Shown here: in pieces, positions 52,254-61,606 of the stretch
How positions within the stretch are numbered: the first letter of the stretch is position 1
Layout of the letters: each line of letters starts with the position of its first letter
Assembly: GCA_963776375.1 (NCBI GenBank)
Contig: CAVZMF010000009.1
Span: 186,001-250,000 of the forward strand
DNA from: PALSA-612 sp963776375
Lineage (GTDB): Bacteria > Actinomycetota > Thermoleophilia > Gaiellales > Gaiellaceae
Direction: 5' to 3'
DNA length: 64,000 bases
Position numbers and translations under genes: made by a program
Notes under the pieces: generated by a model
The model's input: the letters and a program-made list of their open reading frames with translations, nothing else
Told to the model about the DNA's origin: nothing
Database searches by the model: none

Positions 52254-53066
52254 ATGTCGGTGGCAGTAACCCAGGAAGCCACCCAGAGCGCCGAGCCGAT
52301 CCTCCGCCTACGGGGGGTCGGCCGGCGCTTCGGGGGCCTCGTCGCGGTCCGGGACGTCGACCTCGAGGTCGCTCCCGGCGAGCGGCGGGCGATCCTGGGG
52401 CCGAACGGCGCCGGGAAGACGACGCTCTTCAACGTCATCGCCGGCGACTTCCCGGCCACGTCGGGACAGATCGAGCTCTTCGGACAGAACGTGACGCTGC
52501 AACCCACGCGGCATCGCGCCAAGCTCGGCCTCGCGAGGACCTACCAGCAGTCGAAGCTCCTCTCGGGGATGACGGCCGGCGACAACATCTACCTGGCGCT
52601 CGTCGGGGCCGGCTCGGGGCGGTTGCGCCCGATCATGCTTCCCGGTCGCGACCGGGCCCTGCGGGAGCGGGCCAGGGCCGCGGCGCGCCGCGTCGCGATC
52701 GACCACAGGTTCGACGCCGTTGTCTCGTCGCTCTCGCACGGCGAGCATCGCCAGGTCGCGCTGGCGATGGCACTCGCGGTCGAGCCCCGGATGATGATGC
52801 TCGACGAGCCCGCCTCGGGCCTCTCCCGCGGCGAGCGGCAGCTTCTCGCCGACCTCCTGCTCGACCTCGACCGGTCGATCACACTGCTCTTGATCGAGCA
52901 CGACATGGACGTCGCGCTGCGGGTGGCCGAGCGGGTGACGATGATGCACGACGGCCGCGTGATCGTGGAGGGCACGCCCGCCGAGATCCGGGCGAACCAG
53001 CTCGTCCACGACCTGTACCTGGGCTCGACGCATCACGCGGAATCCGAAGGCGGCGAGCATGGCTGA
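52254..53066 (+). CDS. livG: ABC transporter ATPase (LivG family)
   Basis: 270 residues. Walker A GPNGAGKTT, signature LSHGEHRQVALAMAL (first Gly replaced by His-Gly arrangement SHGEH), Walker B MMMLDEPASGLS, H-loop LLIEHDMD. Powers LivH/LivM. Overlaps livF by 8 bp. Confidence 0.93.
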   Translation: MSVAVTQEATQSAEPILRLRGVGRRFGGLVAVRDVDLEVAPGERRAILGPNGAGKTTLFNVIAGDFPATSGQIELFGQNVTLQPTRHRAKLGLARTYQQSKLLSGMTAGDNIYLALVGAGSGRLRPIMLPGRDRALRERARAAARRVAIDHRFDAVVSSLSHGEHRQVALAMALAVEPRMMMLDEPASGLSRGERQLLADLLLDLDRSITLLLIEHDMDVALRVAERVTMMHDGRVIVEGTPAEIRANQLVHDLYLGSTHHAESEGGEHG

Positions 53067-53793
53067 GTCCGGCGCCTTCCTGCAGATCGAGAACCTGGAC
53101 GCCTTCTACGGCTCCGCGCACATCCTTCGCGGCGTCGGCCTCTCGGTCGGCGACGAGTCGATTGCGGTCGTCGGGCGCAACGGCATGGGGAAGACGACGC
53201 TCTGTGCCTCGATCATGGGCCTCATGCACTCGTTTCGAGGGTCGGCCCGGGGCTCGATCCGGTTCCTGGGTACCGAGCTCGTCGGATTGCAGCCGCACAA
53301 GATCGCGAGCCTCGGGGTCGGGTACGTGCCGCAGGGCAGGCGGCTCTTCCCGTCGCTCTCGGTCGAGGAGCACCTGCGCATGCTCGGACGGGGCCGGGAC
53401 GGCGCCTGGACGGTCGACCGGGTCTACGAGCTCTTCCCGCGGCTCGCCGAGCGGCGGCGGAACAGCGGCGCCCAGCTCTCGGGGGGCGAGCAGCAGATGC
53501 TCGCGATCGGCCGCGCCCTGCTCACGAACCCGAAGCTCTTGATCATGGACGAGCCCTCAGAAGGGTTGGCGCCGGCGATCATCGAGATGATGATCGACGT
53601 CTTCCGGCGGCTGGAGCAGGAAGGGCTGCACATCTTGCTGATCGAGCAGAACCTCGGCGTCGCGACCTCGCTCGCGACGCGGCAGCTGGTCATGGTCGGC
53701 GGCGAGATCGCGACCGAGACGACCGCCGAGAAGCTCTCCGGCGATCCGGAGATGCAGCGCCGCTATCTCGGCGTCGAAGCGCTTGCGCGGTAG
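53059..53793 (+). CDS. livF: ABC transporter ATPase (LivF family)
   Basis: 244 residues. Walker A GRNGMGKTT, signature LSGGEQQMLAIGRAL, Walker B LLIMDEPSEGLAP and H-loop residue replaced by Gln-Asn (IEQNLG) as usual in LivF. Completes the importer. Confidence 0.94.
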   Translation: MAESGAFLQIENLDAFYGSAHILRGVGLSVGDESIAVVGRNGMGKTTLCASIMGLMHSFRGSARGSIRFLGTELVGLQPHKIASLGVGYVPQGRRLFPSLSVEEHLRMLGRGRDGAWTVDRVYELFPRLAERRRNSGAQLSGGEQQMLAIGRALLTNPKLLIMDEPSEGLAPAIIEMMIDVFRRLEQEGLHILLIEQNLGVATSLATRQLVMVGGEIATETTAEKLSGDPEMQRRYLGVEALAR

Positions 53794-54697
53794 GCTCGTG
53801 CTCGCCCGGGCGGGCGCCTTTCTCGTCGTCGGCGTGGCCGTTCTGGCCGGGTGCGGAGGCGGAGGGCGATCCAGGCCCGATCTCGTCTTCGTCAGCAGCA
53901 AGGACGGCGTCTACCGGCTCTATGGCATGGCCGCCGACGGCGGTCACCAGCAGCGTGTCTCGAACGAGAAGAGCACGTCGACGACCCCGGCGCAGGTCTT
54001 CTTCGAGGTCGAGCCCGCCTGGGCGCCGGACGGGCGGTCAATCGCGTTTTCGAGCACGCGCGACGTCACCTCTCACCTGTTCGTGATGTCGGCCGACGGC
54101 AAGGACGTGAAGCGGCTGACGGCCACGGGCGAGGCAGACAGACACCCGTCCTGGTCGCCGGACGCGAAACGGATCGCGTATGTCCACGGTTTTCCGGGCC
54201 TGATCAAGATCATGAACGCCGACGGGACCGGCCGCCGGTCGATCGTCGGCGGGCAGGCCGAGCTCACCGATCCGGCCTGGTCGCCCGACGGGCGCTGGAT
54301 CGCCTACGCGCGGCGCGAGCCCGGCTCGCCGGTGCGCGAGCTGTGGCTCCTCCACCCGGACGGCTCCGGTGTGCATCAGCTCACGCGCCTCGGGGCGATC
54401 AGCTACTGGCCCACGTGGTCGCCGGACGGCAAGCGGGTGGCATTCACGAGCGATCGCGGCGGGAACTACGACATCTACAGCATCGGGGTCGGGGGATCGG
54501 GCCTTCGCCGTGTGACGCGTTCCCCCGACGACGACTTCGACCCCTCGTGGTCGCCCTCGGGCCAGGCGATCGCATTCGCCCGCGACGGCTCGATCGTGAC
54601 GGCCGATCTCCAGGGACACGAGCAGCAGCTCACCGGGAACGACAACGACTCGAACCCGGCCTGGTCGCCGGTGACGAAGACGGCCGCCGGATACTGA
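53783..54697 (+). CDS. Lipoprotein with TolB-like WD40/PD40 beta-propeller
   Basis: 304 residues from TTG 53783, overlapping livF by 11 bp. Signal peptide with lipobox VLAGC, so a membrane-anchored lipoprotein. At least five repeats of the PD40 type W(S/A)PDG/A-x-x-IA(F/Y): AWAPDGRSIAFSS, SWSPDAKRIAYV, AWSPDGRWIAYAR, TWSPDGKRVAFTS and SWSPSGQAIAFAR. Likely protein-protein or ligand binding at the outer face of the membrane, perhaps with the importer. Confidence 0.88.
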   Translation: MRGRLVLARAGAFLVVGVAVLAGCGGGGRSRPDLVFVSSKDGVYRLYGMAADGGHQQRVSNEKSTSTTPAQVFFEVEPAWAPDGRSIAFSSTRDVTSHLFVMSADGKDVKRLTATGEADRHPSWSPDAKRIAYVHGFPGLIKIMNADGTGRRSIVGGQAELTDPAWSPDGRWIAYARREPGSPVRELWLLHPDGSGVHQLTRLGAISYWPTWSPDGKRVAFTSDRGGNYDIYSIGVGGSGLRRVTRSPDDDFDPSWSPSGQAIAFARDGSIVTADLQGHEQQLTGNDNDSNPAWSPVTKTAAGY

Positions 54698-54712
54698 ACG
54701 ATCTAGGATCGT
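54698..54712. repeat. Short inverted repeat before the Tm-1-like gene
   Basis: ACGATC-TAG-GATCGT immediately after the lipoprotein stop and 4 bp before the next GTG. Could be an operator or a weak hairpin; too short to be a terminator alone. Confidence 0.4.
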
Positions 54713-54716
54713 CCCT

Positions 54717-55928
54717 GTGCCCACGGTCGTCCTGATCGGAACGCTCGACACGAAGGGCCACGAGTACGCGTACCTCCGGGACCGGGTCCGCGAGCAGGGC
54801 GTGGACACGCTGCTCGTCGACGCCGGCGTGTTCGAGCCGCAGACCGAGCCGGACGTCGCCCGGCAAGAGGTCGCAGCGGCCGCCGGGGCCGACGTCGAAT
54901 CGCTCGCGGAGGTCGGCGACCGCGGGGCCGCGGTCGAGGCCATGGCCCGCGGAGCGGCGACGCTGGTCGGGCGGCTGCACGAGGAGGGGCGCCTGGACGG
55001 GATCGTCACGATCGGGGGCTCGGGCAACTCCTCGATCGGCGGCGCCGCGATGCGCGCCCTCCCGGTCGGCGTCCCCAAGCTGATCGTCTCCACCGTCGCA
55101 TCCGGCGACACGCGGCCGTACATGGGCGCGTCCGACGTGACCATGACCTACTCGGTCGTGGACATCGCGGGTATCAACCAGATCTCGGCGCGGATCCTGA
55201 CCAACGCGGCCGGGGCGATCGCGGGCATGGTCAAGGCCGAGGCGCCGGCCCTCGCCGAGCAGCGGCCGCTCGTTACCGCCTCGATGTTCGGCGTCACGAC
55301 GCCGTGCGTGACGCGGGCGCGCGAGCGGCTCGAGGAGCTCGGCTACGAGGTGCTCGTCTTCCACCAGACCGGTACCGGAGGCGAGTCGATGGAGGAGCTG
55401 ATGCGCGCCGGGTTCATCGCGGGCTCGCTGGACGTGACGACGACGGAGCTCGCCGACGAGCTCGTCGGCGGCGTGCTGCCCGCCTACCCGGGCCGGCTCG
55501 AGGCCGCGGGCGAGCTCGGCTTGCCCCAGGTCGTGTCGCTCGGCGCACTGGACATGGTCAACTTCGGGCCGCGGGAGACCGTGCCGGAGCGGTTCGAGGG
55601 GCGGAACCTCTACGTCCACAACCCGACGATCACGCTGATGCGGACGACGCCCGACGAGTGCCGCGAGCTCGGCCGCCGAATCGGCCGCAAGCTCTCGGGC
55701 GCGAAAGGCCCGACGGCGCTCTTCGTGCCGTTGCGGGGCGTCTCGATGATCGCCGTCGAAGGGCAGCCGTTCCACGATCCCGAGGCCGATGCGGCGCTGC
55801 TCGAGGGGCTCCGCGAGACGCTCGGCGCGAACGTCGAGGTGCACGAGCTGGACACGGACGTGAACGACGAGACGTTCGCGCTCCAGATGGCCGACCGGCT
55901 CGACGAGATGATCCGGGAGGGCAAGTGA
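54717..55928 (+). CDS. Tm-1-like ATP-binding domain protein (UPF0261)
   Basis: 403 residues from GTG 54717, full family length. Blocks: VLIGTLDTKGHEYAYLRDRV, TIGGSGNSSIGGAAMRALP, LIVSTVASGDTRPYMGASDV, MFGVTTPCVTRARE, FHQTGTGGESMEELM and FVPLRGVSMIAVEGQPF. In tomato Tm-1 this domain is fused to a TIM-barrel domain; here that partner is the next gene, joined by a GTGA overlap. ATP binding known for the plant protein; bacterial reaction unknown. Confidence 0.9.
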   Translation: MPTVVLIGTLDTKGHEYAYLRDRVREQGVDTLLVDAGVFEPQTEPDVARQEVAAAAGADVESLAEVGDRGAAVEAMARGAATLVGRLHEEGRLDGIVTIGGSGNSSIGGAAMRALPVGVPKLIVSTVASGDTRPYMGASDVTMTYSVVDIAGINQISARILTNAAGAIAGMVKAEAPALAEQRPLVTASMFGVTTPCVTRARERLEELGYEVLVFHQTGTGGESMEELMRAGFIAGSLDVTTTELADELVGGVLPAYPGRLEAAGELGLPQVVSLGALDMVNFGPRETVPERFEGRNLYVHNPTITLMRTTPDECRELGRRIGRKLSGAKGPTALFVPLRGVSMIAVEGQPFHDPEADAALLEGLRETLGANVEVHELDTDVNDETFALQMADRLDEMIREGK

Positions 55929-56756
55929 CCCGCGACGAGGCGCTCGCCCGGCTCCGCGCCCAGGTCGAGGCCGGCAAGCCGATCATCGGCGCGGGCGCAG
56001 GCACCGGCCTGTCCGCGAAGTGCGCCGAGGCGGGCGGCGGCGACCTGATCATCATCTACAACTCGGGCCGCTACCGGATGGCCGGCCGCGGCTCGCTCGC
56101 CGGCATGCTCCCCTACGGCGACGCGAACGCGATCGTCGTCGACATGGCCCGCGAGGTGCTGCCGATCGTGCGAGGACACGCCCGTCCTCGCCGGCGTCTG
56201 CGGCACCGACCCGTTCCGGCTGATGCCGGTCTTCCTGGAGGAGCTGAAGCGCATCGGCTTCTCCGGCGTCCAGAACTTCCCCACGGTCGGTCTCGTCGAC
56301 GGCACGTTCCGCGCCAACCTCGAAGAGACCGGGATGGGCTACGCGCTCGAGGTGGAGATGATCCGCTCGGCGCGCGGGCTCGACCTGCTCACGTGCCCGT
56401 ACGTGTTCACCGTCGACGAGGCGCGCGCGATGGCCGAGGCCGGTGCGGACGTGCTCGTCCCGCACATGGGGCTGACGACCAAGGGCTCGATCGGCGCGCA
56501 CACGGCGAGGACGCTCGACGAGTGCGTCGAGCTGATCCAGGCGATGCACGACGCGGCCAGGGAGATCGACCCCGGCATCCTCGTCCTCTGCCACGGCGGG
56601 CCGATCGCCGAGCCGGAGGACGCCGCCTACGTGCTCGAGCGGACGACGGGCGTGGTCGGGTTCTTCGGCGCCTCGTCGATGGAGCGCCTGCCCACCGAGA
56701 CGGCGATGACGGAGAACATGAAGCGCTTCAAGGCGATCGCCGCCTCCGCGAGATGA
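55925..56756 (+). CDS. TIM-barrel PEP-hydrolase-like protein, partner of Tm-1-like domain (one 1-bp insertion)
   Basis: GTG 55925. N-terminal block PIIGAGAGTGLSAKCAEAGG and IIYNSGRYRMAGRGSLAGM. An extra G in CGAGGACACG (~56174) breaks the frame; corrected sequence continues VRDTPVLAGVCGTDPF, FSGVQNFPTVGLVDGTFR and LVPHMGLTTKGSIG to 56756, 276 residues. Same superfamily as the C-terminal domain of plant Tm-1 and bacterial so-called phosphoenolpyruvate hydrolase-like proteins. Probably forms a complex with the preceding product. Confidence 0.87.
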
Positions 56757-57775
56757 GCTCGTCGCAGCCGGCGTACGACACGCTCCACATGGGCAGGAGC
56801 TCGATCGACCTCTACTCGAACGACATCGGCGTCCCTTTCGAGCGCATCACGAGCTTCGCCGCCTACGTCGGCGGCTCGCCGACGAACATCAGCGTCGGCC
56901 TCAGCCGGCTGGGGGCGAGGACGGCGCTTCTGACCGCGTTCGGCGACGATCCGGTCGCGGACTTCATCGAGCGCTTCCTGCGCGAGAACGGCGTCGACGC
57001 GAGCTTCAGCCCCCGCAAGCCGGGCCGGCGGACGAGCGCCGTCCTGCTGGGGATCGAACCGCCGGACCGCTTCCCGCTCGTCTTCTACCGCGACAACTGC
57101 GCGGACATCGAGCTGACGGTGGACGACGTGCTCGCTGCGCCCGTGACCGACTGCGGCAACTTCCAGTTCGCCGGCACGAACCTGAGCCGGGACCCGAGCC
57201 GGAGCGCGACCGTCTTCGCCGCGGAACGGGCCCGTGCCTCCGGCGCCCGCATCGTCCTCGACCTCGACTTCCGCCCCGACCAGTGGCTCGACGCGCGGGG
57301 CTTCGGCGTCGCCGTCCGGTCGGTGATGCCCCTGGTCGACGTCGTGCTCGGGACGGAGGACGAGGTCAAGGCGGCGACCCTCGCCGACACCGGGAAGGTC
57401 AGCGTGCTCCACAGCCAGGTGTCCGCAGCGCGCGTGGAGGGGGATGAGGCGCGCGCGATCCAGAGCCTGCTCGCCGCCGGTCCGGAGGCCGTCGTCGTCA
57501 AGCGCGGCCACCTCGGGGCCACCGTGCATCCGCGCGACGGCGGGTCTGTCGAGGCGCCGGGCTTCCCCGTCGAGGTGCAGAACGTGCTCGGCGCCGGAGA
57601 CGCCTTCGCGGCCGGCTTCATCTCCGGCCTGATCGACGGGCGAGGCTGGTACGAGTCGGCCAGGCTCGGCAACGCCTGCGGCGCGATCGTCGTCACGAAG
57701 CACGGTTGCGCCAACTTCATGCCCACGGTCGACGAGCTGGCCGCCTTCGTCGAAGAGCACGGTGGCTTGGAGTAG
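56753..57775 (+). CDS. PfkB-family kinase, 5-dehydro-2-deoxygluconokinase-like (IolC)
   Basis: 340 residues from ATG 56753 (ATGA overlap). VGGSPTNISVGLSRLGAR, the RDNCADIEL block that is characteristic of IolC-like kinases, and the catalytic NVLGAGDAFAAGFISGL. IolC phosphorylates 5-dehydro-2-deoxy-D-gluconate in inositol catabolism; no other iol genes are visible here, so a different keto-sugar is possible. Confidence 0.87.
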   Translation: MSSSQPAYDTLHMGRSSIDLYSNDIGVPFERITSFAAYVGGSPTNISVGLSRLGARTALLTAFGDDPVADFIERFLRENGVDASFSPRKPGRRTSAVLLGIEPPDRFPLVFYRDNCADIELTVDDVLAAPVTDCGNFQFAGTNLSRDPSRSATVFAAERARASGARIVLDLDFRPDQWLDARGFGVAVRSVMPLVDVVLGTEDEVKAATLADTGKVSVLHSQVSAARVEGDEARAIQSLLAAGPEAVVVKRGHLGATVHPRDGGSVEAPGFPVEVQNVLGAGDAFAAGFISGLIDGRGWYESARLGNACGAIVVTKHGCANFMPTVDELAAFVEEHGGLE

Positions 57776-57806
57776 GATCGCCGCTCGTGGTCGAGAGGAG
57801 TGAACG

Positions 57807-59540
57807 GTGACCGAGACGACAGCTGAGCCGCTCGCGACCTTCCACGGCGACGAGTCGTTCCCCATCGACTGGGACGACGGCGAGCGCGAGCTGTTCTGGG
57901 TGCTCGACGACTTGCACTGCCCCAACCCGCTCTCGCCGATGTTCTTCGACATCGGCGGCTGGTGGCTCACCTGTGACCACATGTTCCGCCGCTTCGGGAC
58001 GCCGTTCGCGGCCGACTGGATCGCCAAGAACGTCAACGGCTACCTGTACACGGCCGCCGTTCCGGCCCAGCCCGGCCTGCAGGTCGAGGCGAGCGAGTTC
58101 GAGGCCCGGTACGCGCCTCGTGTCCCGCGGAGCGCCGCGTACGCGGACGGCCTCGGCGCGTACCTCGGCTGGGTGCTGCCGCACTACGCGGAGAACTTCC
58201 TCGCCTGGTGGCGGGACCGTCTGCGGCCCGAGATCGAGCGCAACCTCGGCTACCTCGACGAGCGGCTCGACGCCGACCCCGATCTCGTCTCCCTCGCCGT
58301 GCTGCTCGAGGACGCGCTCGACATCCATGACCGGCACTGGAAGATCCACTGGCTGCTCAACTTCGCGCAGTTCTCGGCGACGATGGGCCTGAACGCGACC
58401 ATCGCCTCCGTCAAGGGCGAGGTCGATCCCACGCTCCTCGGACGGCTGCAGAGCTCGGTGGAGGACCGCAACTGGGACTCGATCGAGGCTCTCTGGCGCA
58501 TGAAGGAGGAGGTCAAGGCGAGCGATGCCCTGAGCGCGGCGTTCGAGGGCGACACGGCGGCCGACGTCCTTCGCGCGCTCGAGGGGTCGGACGAGGGCCG
58601 CGCCTTCGTCGCCGAGCGTCTCGATCCCTACCGGAGGGAGTTCGGGAACAAGGCGATCTGGTCGCACGAATTCGTCTTCCCCACCTGGCGCGAGCAGCCG
58701 GCGCCGATCGTGGAGGCGGTCCGCGGCTACATCGAGAGCGACTTCGACTACGCGCAAACGCTGGCCGCCGTGAAAGCCGACCTCGAGGCCGCGGTCGCCG
58801 AGCTGATGGGCGACGTCCCCGAAGGCGAGCAACGCGACGAGCTCCAGCGTTCACTCGACCTGTCGCTGCGGATGAACCCGCTCACGCCCGACCACCACTT
58901 CTACATCGACCAGGCGACGAACGCGTACGTCCGGCTCGTCCTCCATGCGATCGGCCGCAGACTGACCGAGTCCGGAGCGCTCGCCGATCCCGAGGACGTG
59001 ATGTTCCTCCGCTACAACGAGCTCCGCGTGCTGATGGCCGATCGGTCGAAGCTGGCCGCGGAGGAGCTCGTGTCGGAGCGGCGCGACGAGCGGGAGCGCG
59101 CCTCGACGGTCCGCCCGCCGGACTGGGTCGGCACCGCCACCGAGGACGCGCTCGCCTTCCCGTACCTGACGCTCTGGGGGTTCCCGGAGAAGTTCCACCG
59201 GCCGCCGCCGACGAAGGTCGGCGAGGTTCGCGGGCTCGGCGGATCGCCCGGCGTGGTCGAGGGCACGGCCCGCACGATCATGTCGCTCGAGGAAGCCGAT
59301 CAGGTCAAGACCGGCGAGATCCTCGTCTGCCGGATGACCAACCCCGCGTGGGTCGTCCTGTTCACGAAGATCGCCGCGCTCGTCACGGACGCCGGCGGCG
59401 TGGCTGCGCACCCGGCCGTGGTCGCGCGCGAGTTCGGCCTGCCCGCGGTCGTGGGGACCTCGAACGCGACGGACGTGATCAAGACCGGCGACCGCGTTCG
59501 CGTCAACGGAAACACGGGGATCGTGGAGGTGCTCGAGTGA
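57807..59540 (+). CDS. PEP-utilising enzyme, central plus phosphohistidine domain (PEP synthase/phenylphosphate synthase-like)
   Basis: 577 residues from GTG 57807. Long helical N-terminal part with Trp-rich start (ELFWVLDDLHCPNPLSPMFF), then the mobile phosphohistidine domain at ~470-577: VRGLGGSPGVVEGTARTI and TDAGGVAAHPAVVAREFGLP with His535. It lacks the ATP-grasp domain, which is encoded separately at 60249. The split resembles the alpha and beta subunits of phenylphosphate synthase. Predicted reaction: ATP plus acceptor to phosphorylated acceptor, AMP and phosphate. Confidence 0.83.
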   Translation: MTETTAEPLATFHGDESFPIDWDDGERELFWVLDDLHCPNPLSPMFFDIGGWWLTCDHMFRRFGTPFAADWIAKNVNGYLYTAAVPAQPGLQVEASEFEARYAPRVPRSAAYADGLGAYLGWVLPHYAENFLAWWRDRLRPEIERNLGYLDERLDADPDLVSLAVLLEDALDIHDRHWKIHWLLNFAQFSATMGLNATIASVKGEVDPTLLGRLQSSVEDRNWDSIEALWRMKEEVKASDALSAAFEGDTAADVLRALEGSDEGRAFVAERLDPYRREFGNKAIWSHEFVFPTWREQPAPIVEAVRGYIESDFDYAQTLAAVKADLEAAVAELMGDVPEGEQRDELQRSLDLSLRMNPLTPDHHFYIDQATNAYVRLVLHAIGRRLTESGALADPEDVMFLRYNELRVLMADRSKLAAEELVSERRDERERASTVRPPDWVGTATEDALAFPYLTLWGFPEKFHRPPPTKVGEVRGLGGSPGVVEGTARTIMSLEEADQVKTGEILVCRMTNPAWVVLFTKIAALVTDAGGVAAHPAVVAREFGLPAVVGTSNATDVIKTGDRVRVNGNTGIVEVLE

Positions 59541-60256
59541 CGAGACTGGTCGACCTGTCCATGCCTGTCCACCGGGACATGCTCACGTTCCCGCGCGTAC
59601 CGCCGCCGACGCTGCTCCTCTACGAGAGCTGGGAGGAGTTCGCCGAGCGGATCGGCGCCGCCCAGTACGGCGCGACCTCGCTGACGGCGAGCTACCTGAT
59701 CACCCAGAACGACCACGTCGGGACGCACGTGGACGCCGTCAAGCACATCCGCGGCCCGGAGGCGCCCGGGGTGGAGGGCATCCCGCTCGAGTACTGCTTC
59801 TCGGACGGCGTCGTGCTCGACTTCCGGGACAAGGAAAAAGGCATGAGGATTTTCCCGGACGAGATCGACGCGGCTCTGGAGAAGATCGGCTACGAGCTGA
59901 AGGAGCGCGACATCGTCCTCATCCACACCGGCGCCGGGGCGTTCAACACCGAGGAGCGGTACAAGACCGACTTCCCGGGCATGACCGCGGAGGCGACGCG
60001 GCACCTGATTTCCAGGGGCGTGCGCATGATGGGCTGCGACGCGATCACGTTCGACCCCCCGGTCTGGGCCATGTTCGAGCAGAAGCACTTCTGGGAGGCG
60101 CACCTCGTGATGAACGAGGAGGACTACTGGCATCTCGAGAATCTGATGAATCTCGACCAGCTGCCCTCCCACGGCTTCAAGCTCGCGGTGTTCCCGATCA
60201 AGTGGATGGGCACCACGGCGGCGCCGGTTCGGGCGGTGGCCATCATCGATGAGTAG
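59537..60256 (+). CDS. Cyclase-family metal hydrolase (kynurenine formamidase-like)
   Basis: 239 residues from GTG 59537. Metal motif HVGTHVDAVKH (HxGTHxDxxxH), DIVLIHTGAG and GVRMMGCDAITFDPP. These zinc or manganese enzymes hydrolyse amides, lactones or cyclic diones. It lies between the two halves of the PEP-synthase-like enzyme and overlaps both (GTGA upstream, 8 bp downstream). Confidence 0.9.
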   Translation: MTRLVDLSMPVHRDMLTFPRVPPPTLLLYESWEEFAERIGAAQYGATSLTASYLITQNDHVGTHVDAVKHIRGPEAPGVEGIPLEYCFSDGVVLDFRDKEKGMRIFPDEIDAALEKIGYELKERDIVLIHTGAGAFNTEERYKTDFPGMTAEATRHLISRGVRMMGCDAITFDPPVWAMFEQKHFWEAHLVMNEEDYWHLENLMNLDQLPSHGFKLAVFPIKWMGTTAAPVRAVAIIDE

Positions 60257-61067
60257 CCCGATCCTGCTGTTCACCGACGCTGCGTGCGCCGACGTCGACC
60301 AGGCAGGCGGGAAGGGAGCGAGCCTCGCGGCGATGAGCGCAGCCGGCGCGAACGTGCCTCGCGGCTTCGTCGTTCGCGCGGACGAGCTCGCCCGCTCCAT
60401 CGACGCCGACCGGCTGCGCGCCCTCGCTCGCGCAGGCGACCACGAGCAGGCCCAGGCGCTCGTGCTGCAGGCCGACGTGCCCCGCACCGAGATCGAGTCC
60501 GCGTACGCCGAGCTCGGCGGAGGGCTCGTCGCGGTGCGCTCGTCCGCGTGCGCGGAGGACTCGGAGACGGCCAGCTTCGCCGGCCAGCAGGAGACCTTCC
60601 TGAACGTGTTCGGCGCGGCCGAGGTCTCGCGGCGCGTCGCGGAGTGCTGGGCGTCGTTCTTCTCGGAGCGAGCGCTCTTCTACCGTGCCAAGAAGGGCTC
60701 GCTCGACGACCTGGCGATGGCCGTCGTCGTGCAGCGGATGGTCGAACCGGCGAAGTCGGGAGTTCTCTTCACGGTCGACCCTGTTCAGAGGCGCCGCGAC
60801 CGCATGCTCGTCGAAGCGGTGTTCGGTCTCGGCGAGCAGGTCGTCTCCGGCCACGTGACGCCCGACCACTACATCGTCGACCGCTCGGGCCGGGTCAAGC
60901 GCGAGCGGCTCGTCAACGGAGGGGTGCTCGACCCCGAGGAGCTGATCCGGCTAGCGGAGCTCGGCCGCGAGCTCGAGCAGCAGTTCGGAGGGCCGCAGGA
61001 CGTCGAGTGGGCGATCGAGGACGGCGAGTTCTACCTCCTGCAGTCGCGGCCGGTGACCACGCTTTGA
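60249..61067 (+). CDS. PEP/pyruvate-binding ATP-grasp domain protein (N-terminal half of PEP synthase-like enzyme)
   Basis: 272 residues. All N-terminal PEP-synthase blocks are present: AGGKGASLAAMSAAG, VRSSACAEDSETASFAGQQE, QRMVEPAKSGVLFTVDP, VEAVFGLGEQVVSGHVTPD and LLQSRPVTTL. No swivelling His domain and no PEP-binding barrel; the His domain is in the 57807 product. It would phosphorylate that His from ATP. Overlaps the HD gene as TTGA. Confidence 0.9.
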   Translation: MSSPILLFTDAACADVDQAGGKGASLAAMSAAGANVPRGFVVRADELARSIDADRLRALARAGDHEQAQALVLQADVPRTEIESAYAELGGGLVAVRSSACAEDSETASFAGQQETFLNVFGAAEVSRRVAECWASFFSERALFYRAKKGSLDDLAMAVVVQRMVEPAKSGVLFTVDPVQRRRDRMLVEAVFGLGEQVVSGHVTPDHYIVDRSGRVKRERLVNGGVLDPEELIRLAELGRELEQQFGGPQDVEWAIEDGEFYLLQSRPVTTL

Positions 61068-61606
61068 CGCTCGAGGAGCGGGCGCTCGAGTGGATCGCCC
61101 CCTACTGGAACACCGAGCACCTCGTCCGCACGCGTGACTGGGTGCTGGAGCTCGAGCCGGACGCCTCCGAGGAGCTCCGGCTGGCCGCGTTGACCCACGA
61201 CATGGAGCGCCATTTTCCCGGCACGCGCGAGACCGACCTCGTGAACGACCCCGAGGAGGCGACGGAGTACCGGCAGTGGCATGCGGAGCGCTCGGCCGAG
61301 ATCGTCTCCGGCTGGCTACGGGAGCAGGGCGCGGACGACGATCTCGTCGCTGAGGTGAGGCGCCTGATCGCCGCGCACGAGGTCGGCGGATCCCACGACG
61401 AGGACGTGCTCCAGGCTGCCGACTCGCTGTCCTTCTTCGAGACGAACGCCGACCTGGCCGCGTCCTGGTACACGAGCGGCCGGTGCAGCCGGGAGCGGGC
61501 CAGGGCGCAGCTCACGTGGATGTTCGAGCGGATCGTGCCGCAGCGGGCCCGGACGCTCGGGGAGCCGCTCTACGAGGAGGCCCTGGCCGTTGTCGACCGG
61601 GCCTGA
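61064..61606 (+). CDS. HD-domain-like protein
   Basis: 180 residues from TTG 61064. H-HD elements: LAALTHDMERHFPG and YRQWHAERSAEIVSGWL, then IAAHEVGGSHDEDVLQAADSLSFFE. Similar to DUF4202/HD phosphohydrolases. Could dephosphorylate the product of the neighbouring kinases, an inference from context only. Confidence 0.75.
   Translation: MTLEERALEWIAPYWNTEHLVRTRDWVLELEPDASEELRLAALTHDMERHFPGTRETDLVNDPEEATEYRQWHAERSAEIVSGWLREQGADDDLVAEVRRLIAAHEVGGSHDEDVLQAADSLSFFETNADLAASWYTSGRCSRERARAQLTWMFERIVPQRARTLGEPLYEEALAVVDRA

Noticed and set aside
56753..57775. Complete myo-inositol catabolic cluster around the IolC-like kinase
   Set aside because: No IolA, IolB, IolD, IolE or IolG homologue is present; a single kinase does not define the pathway.
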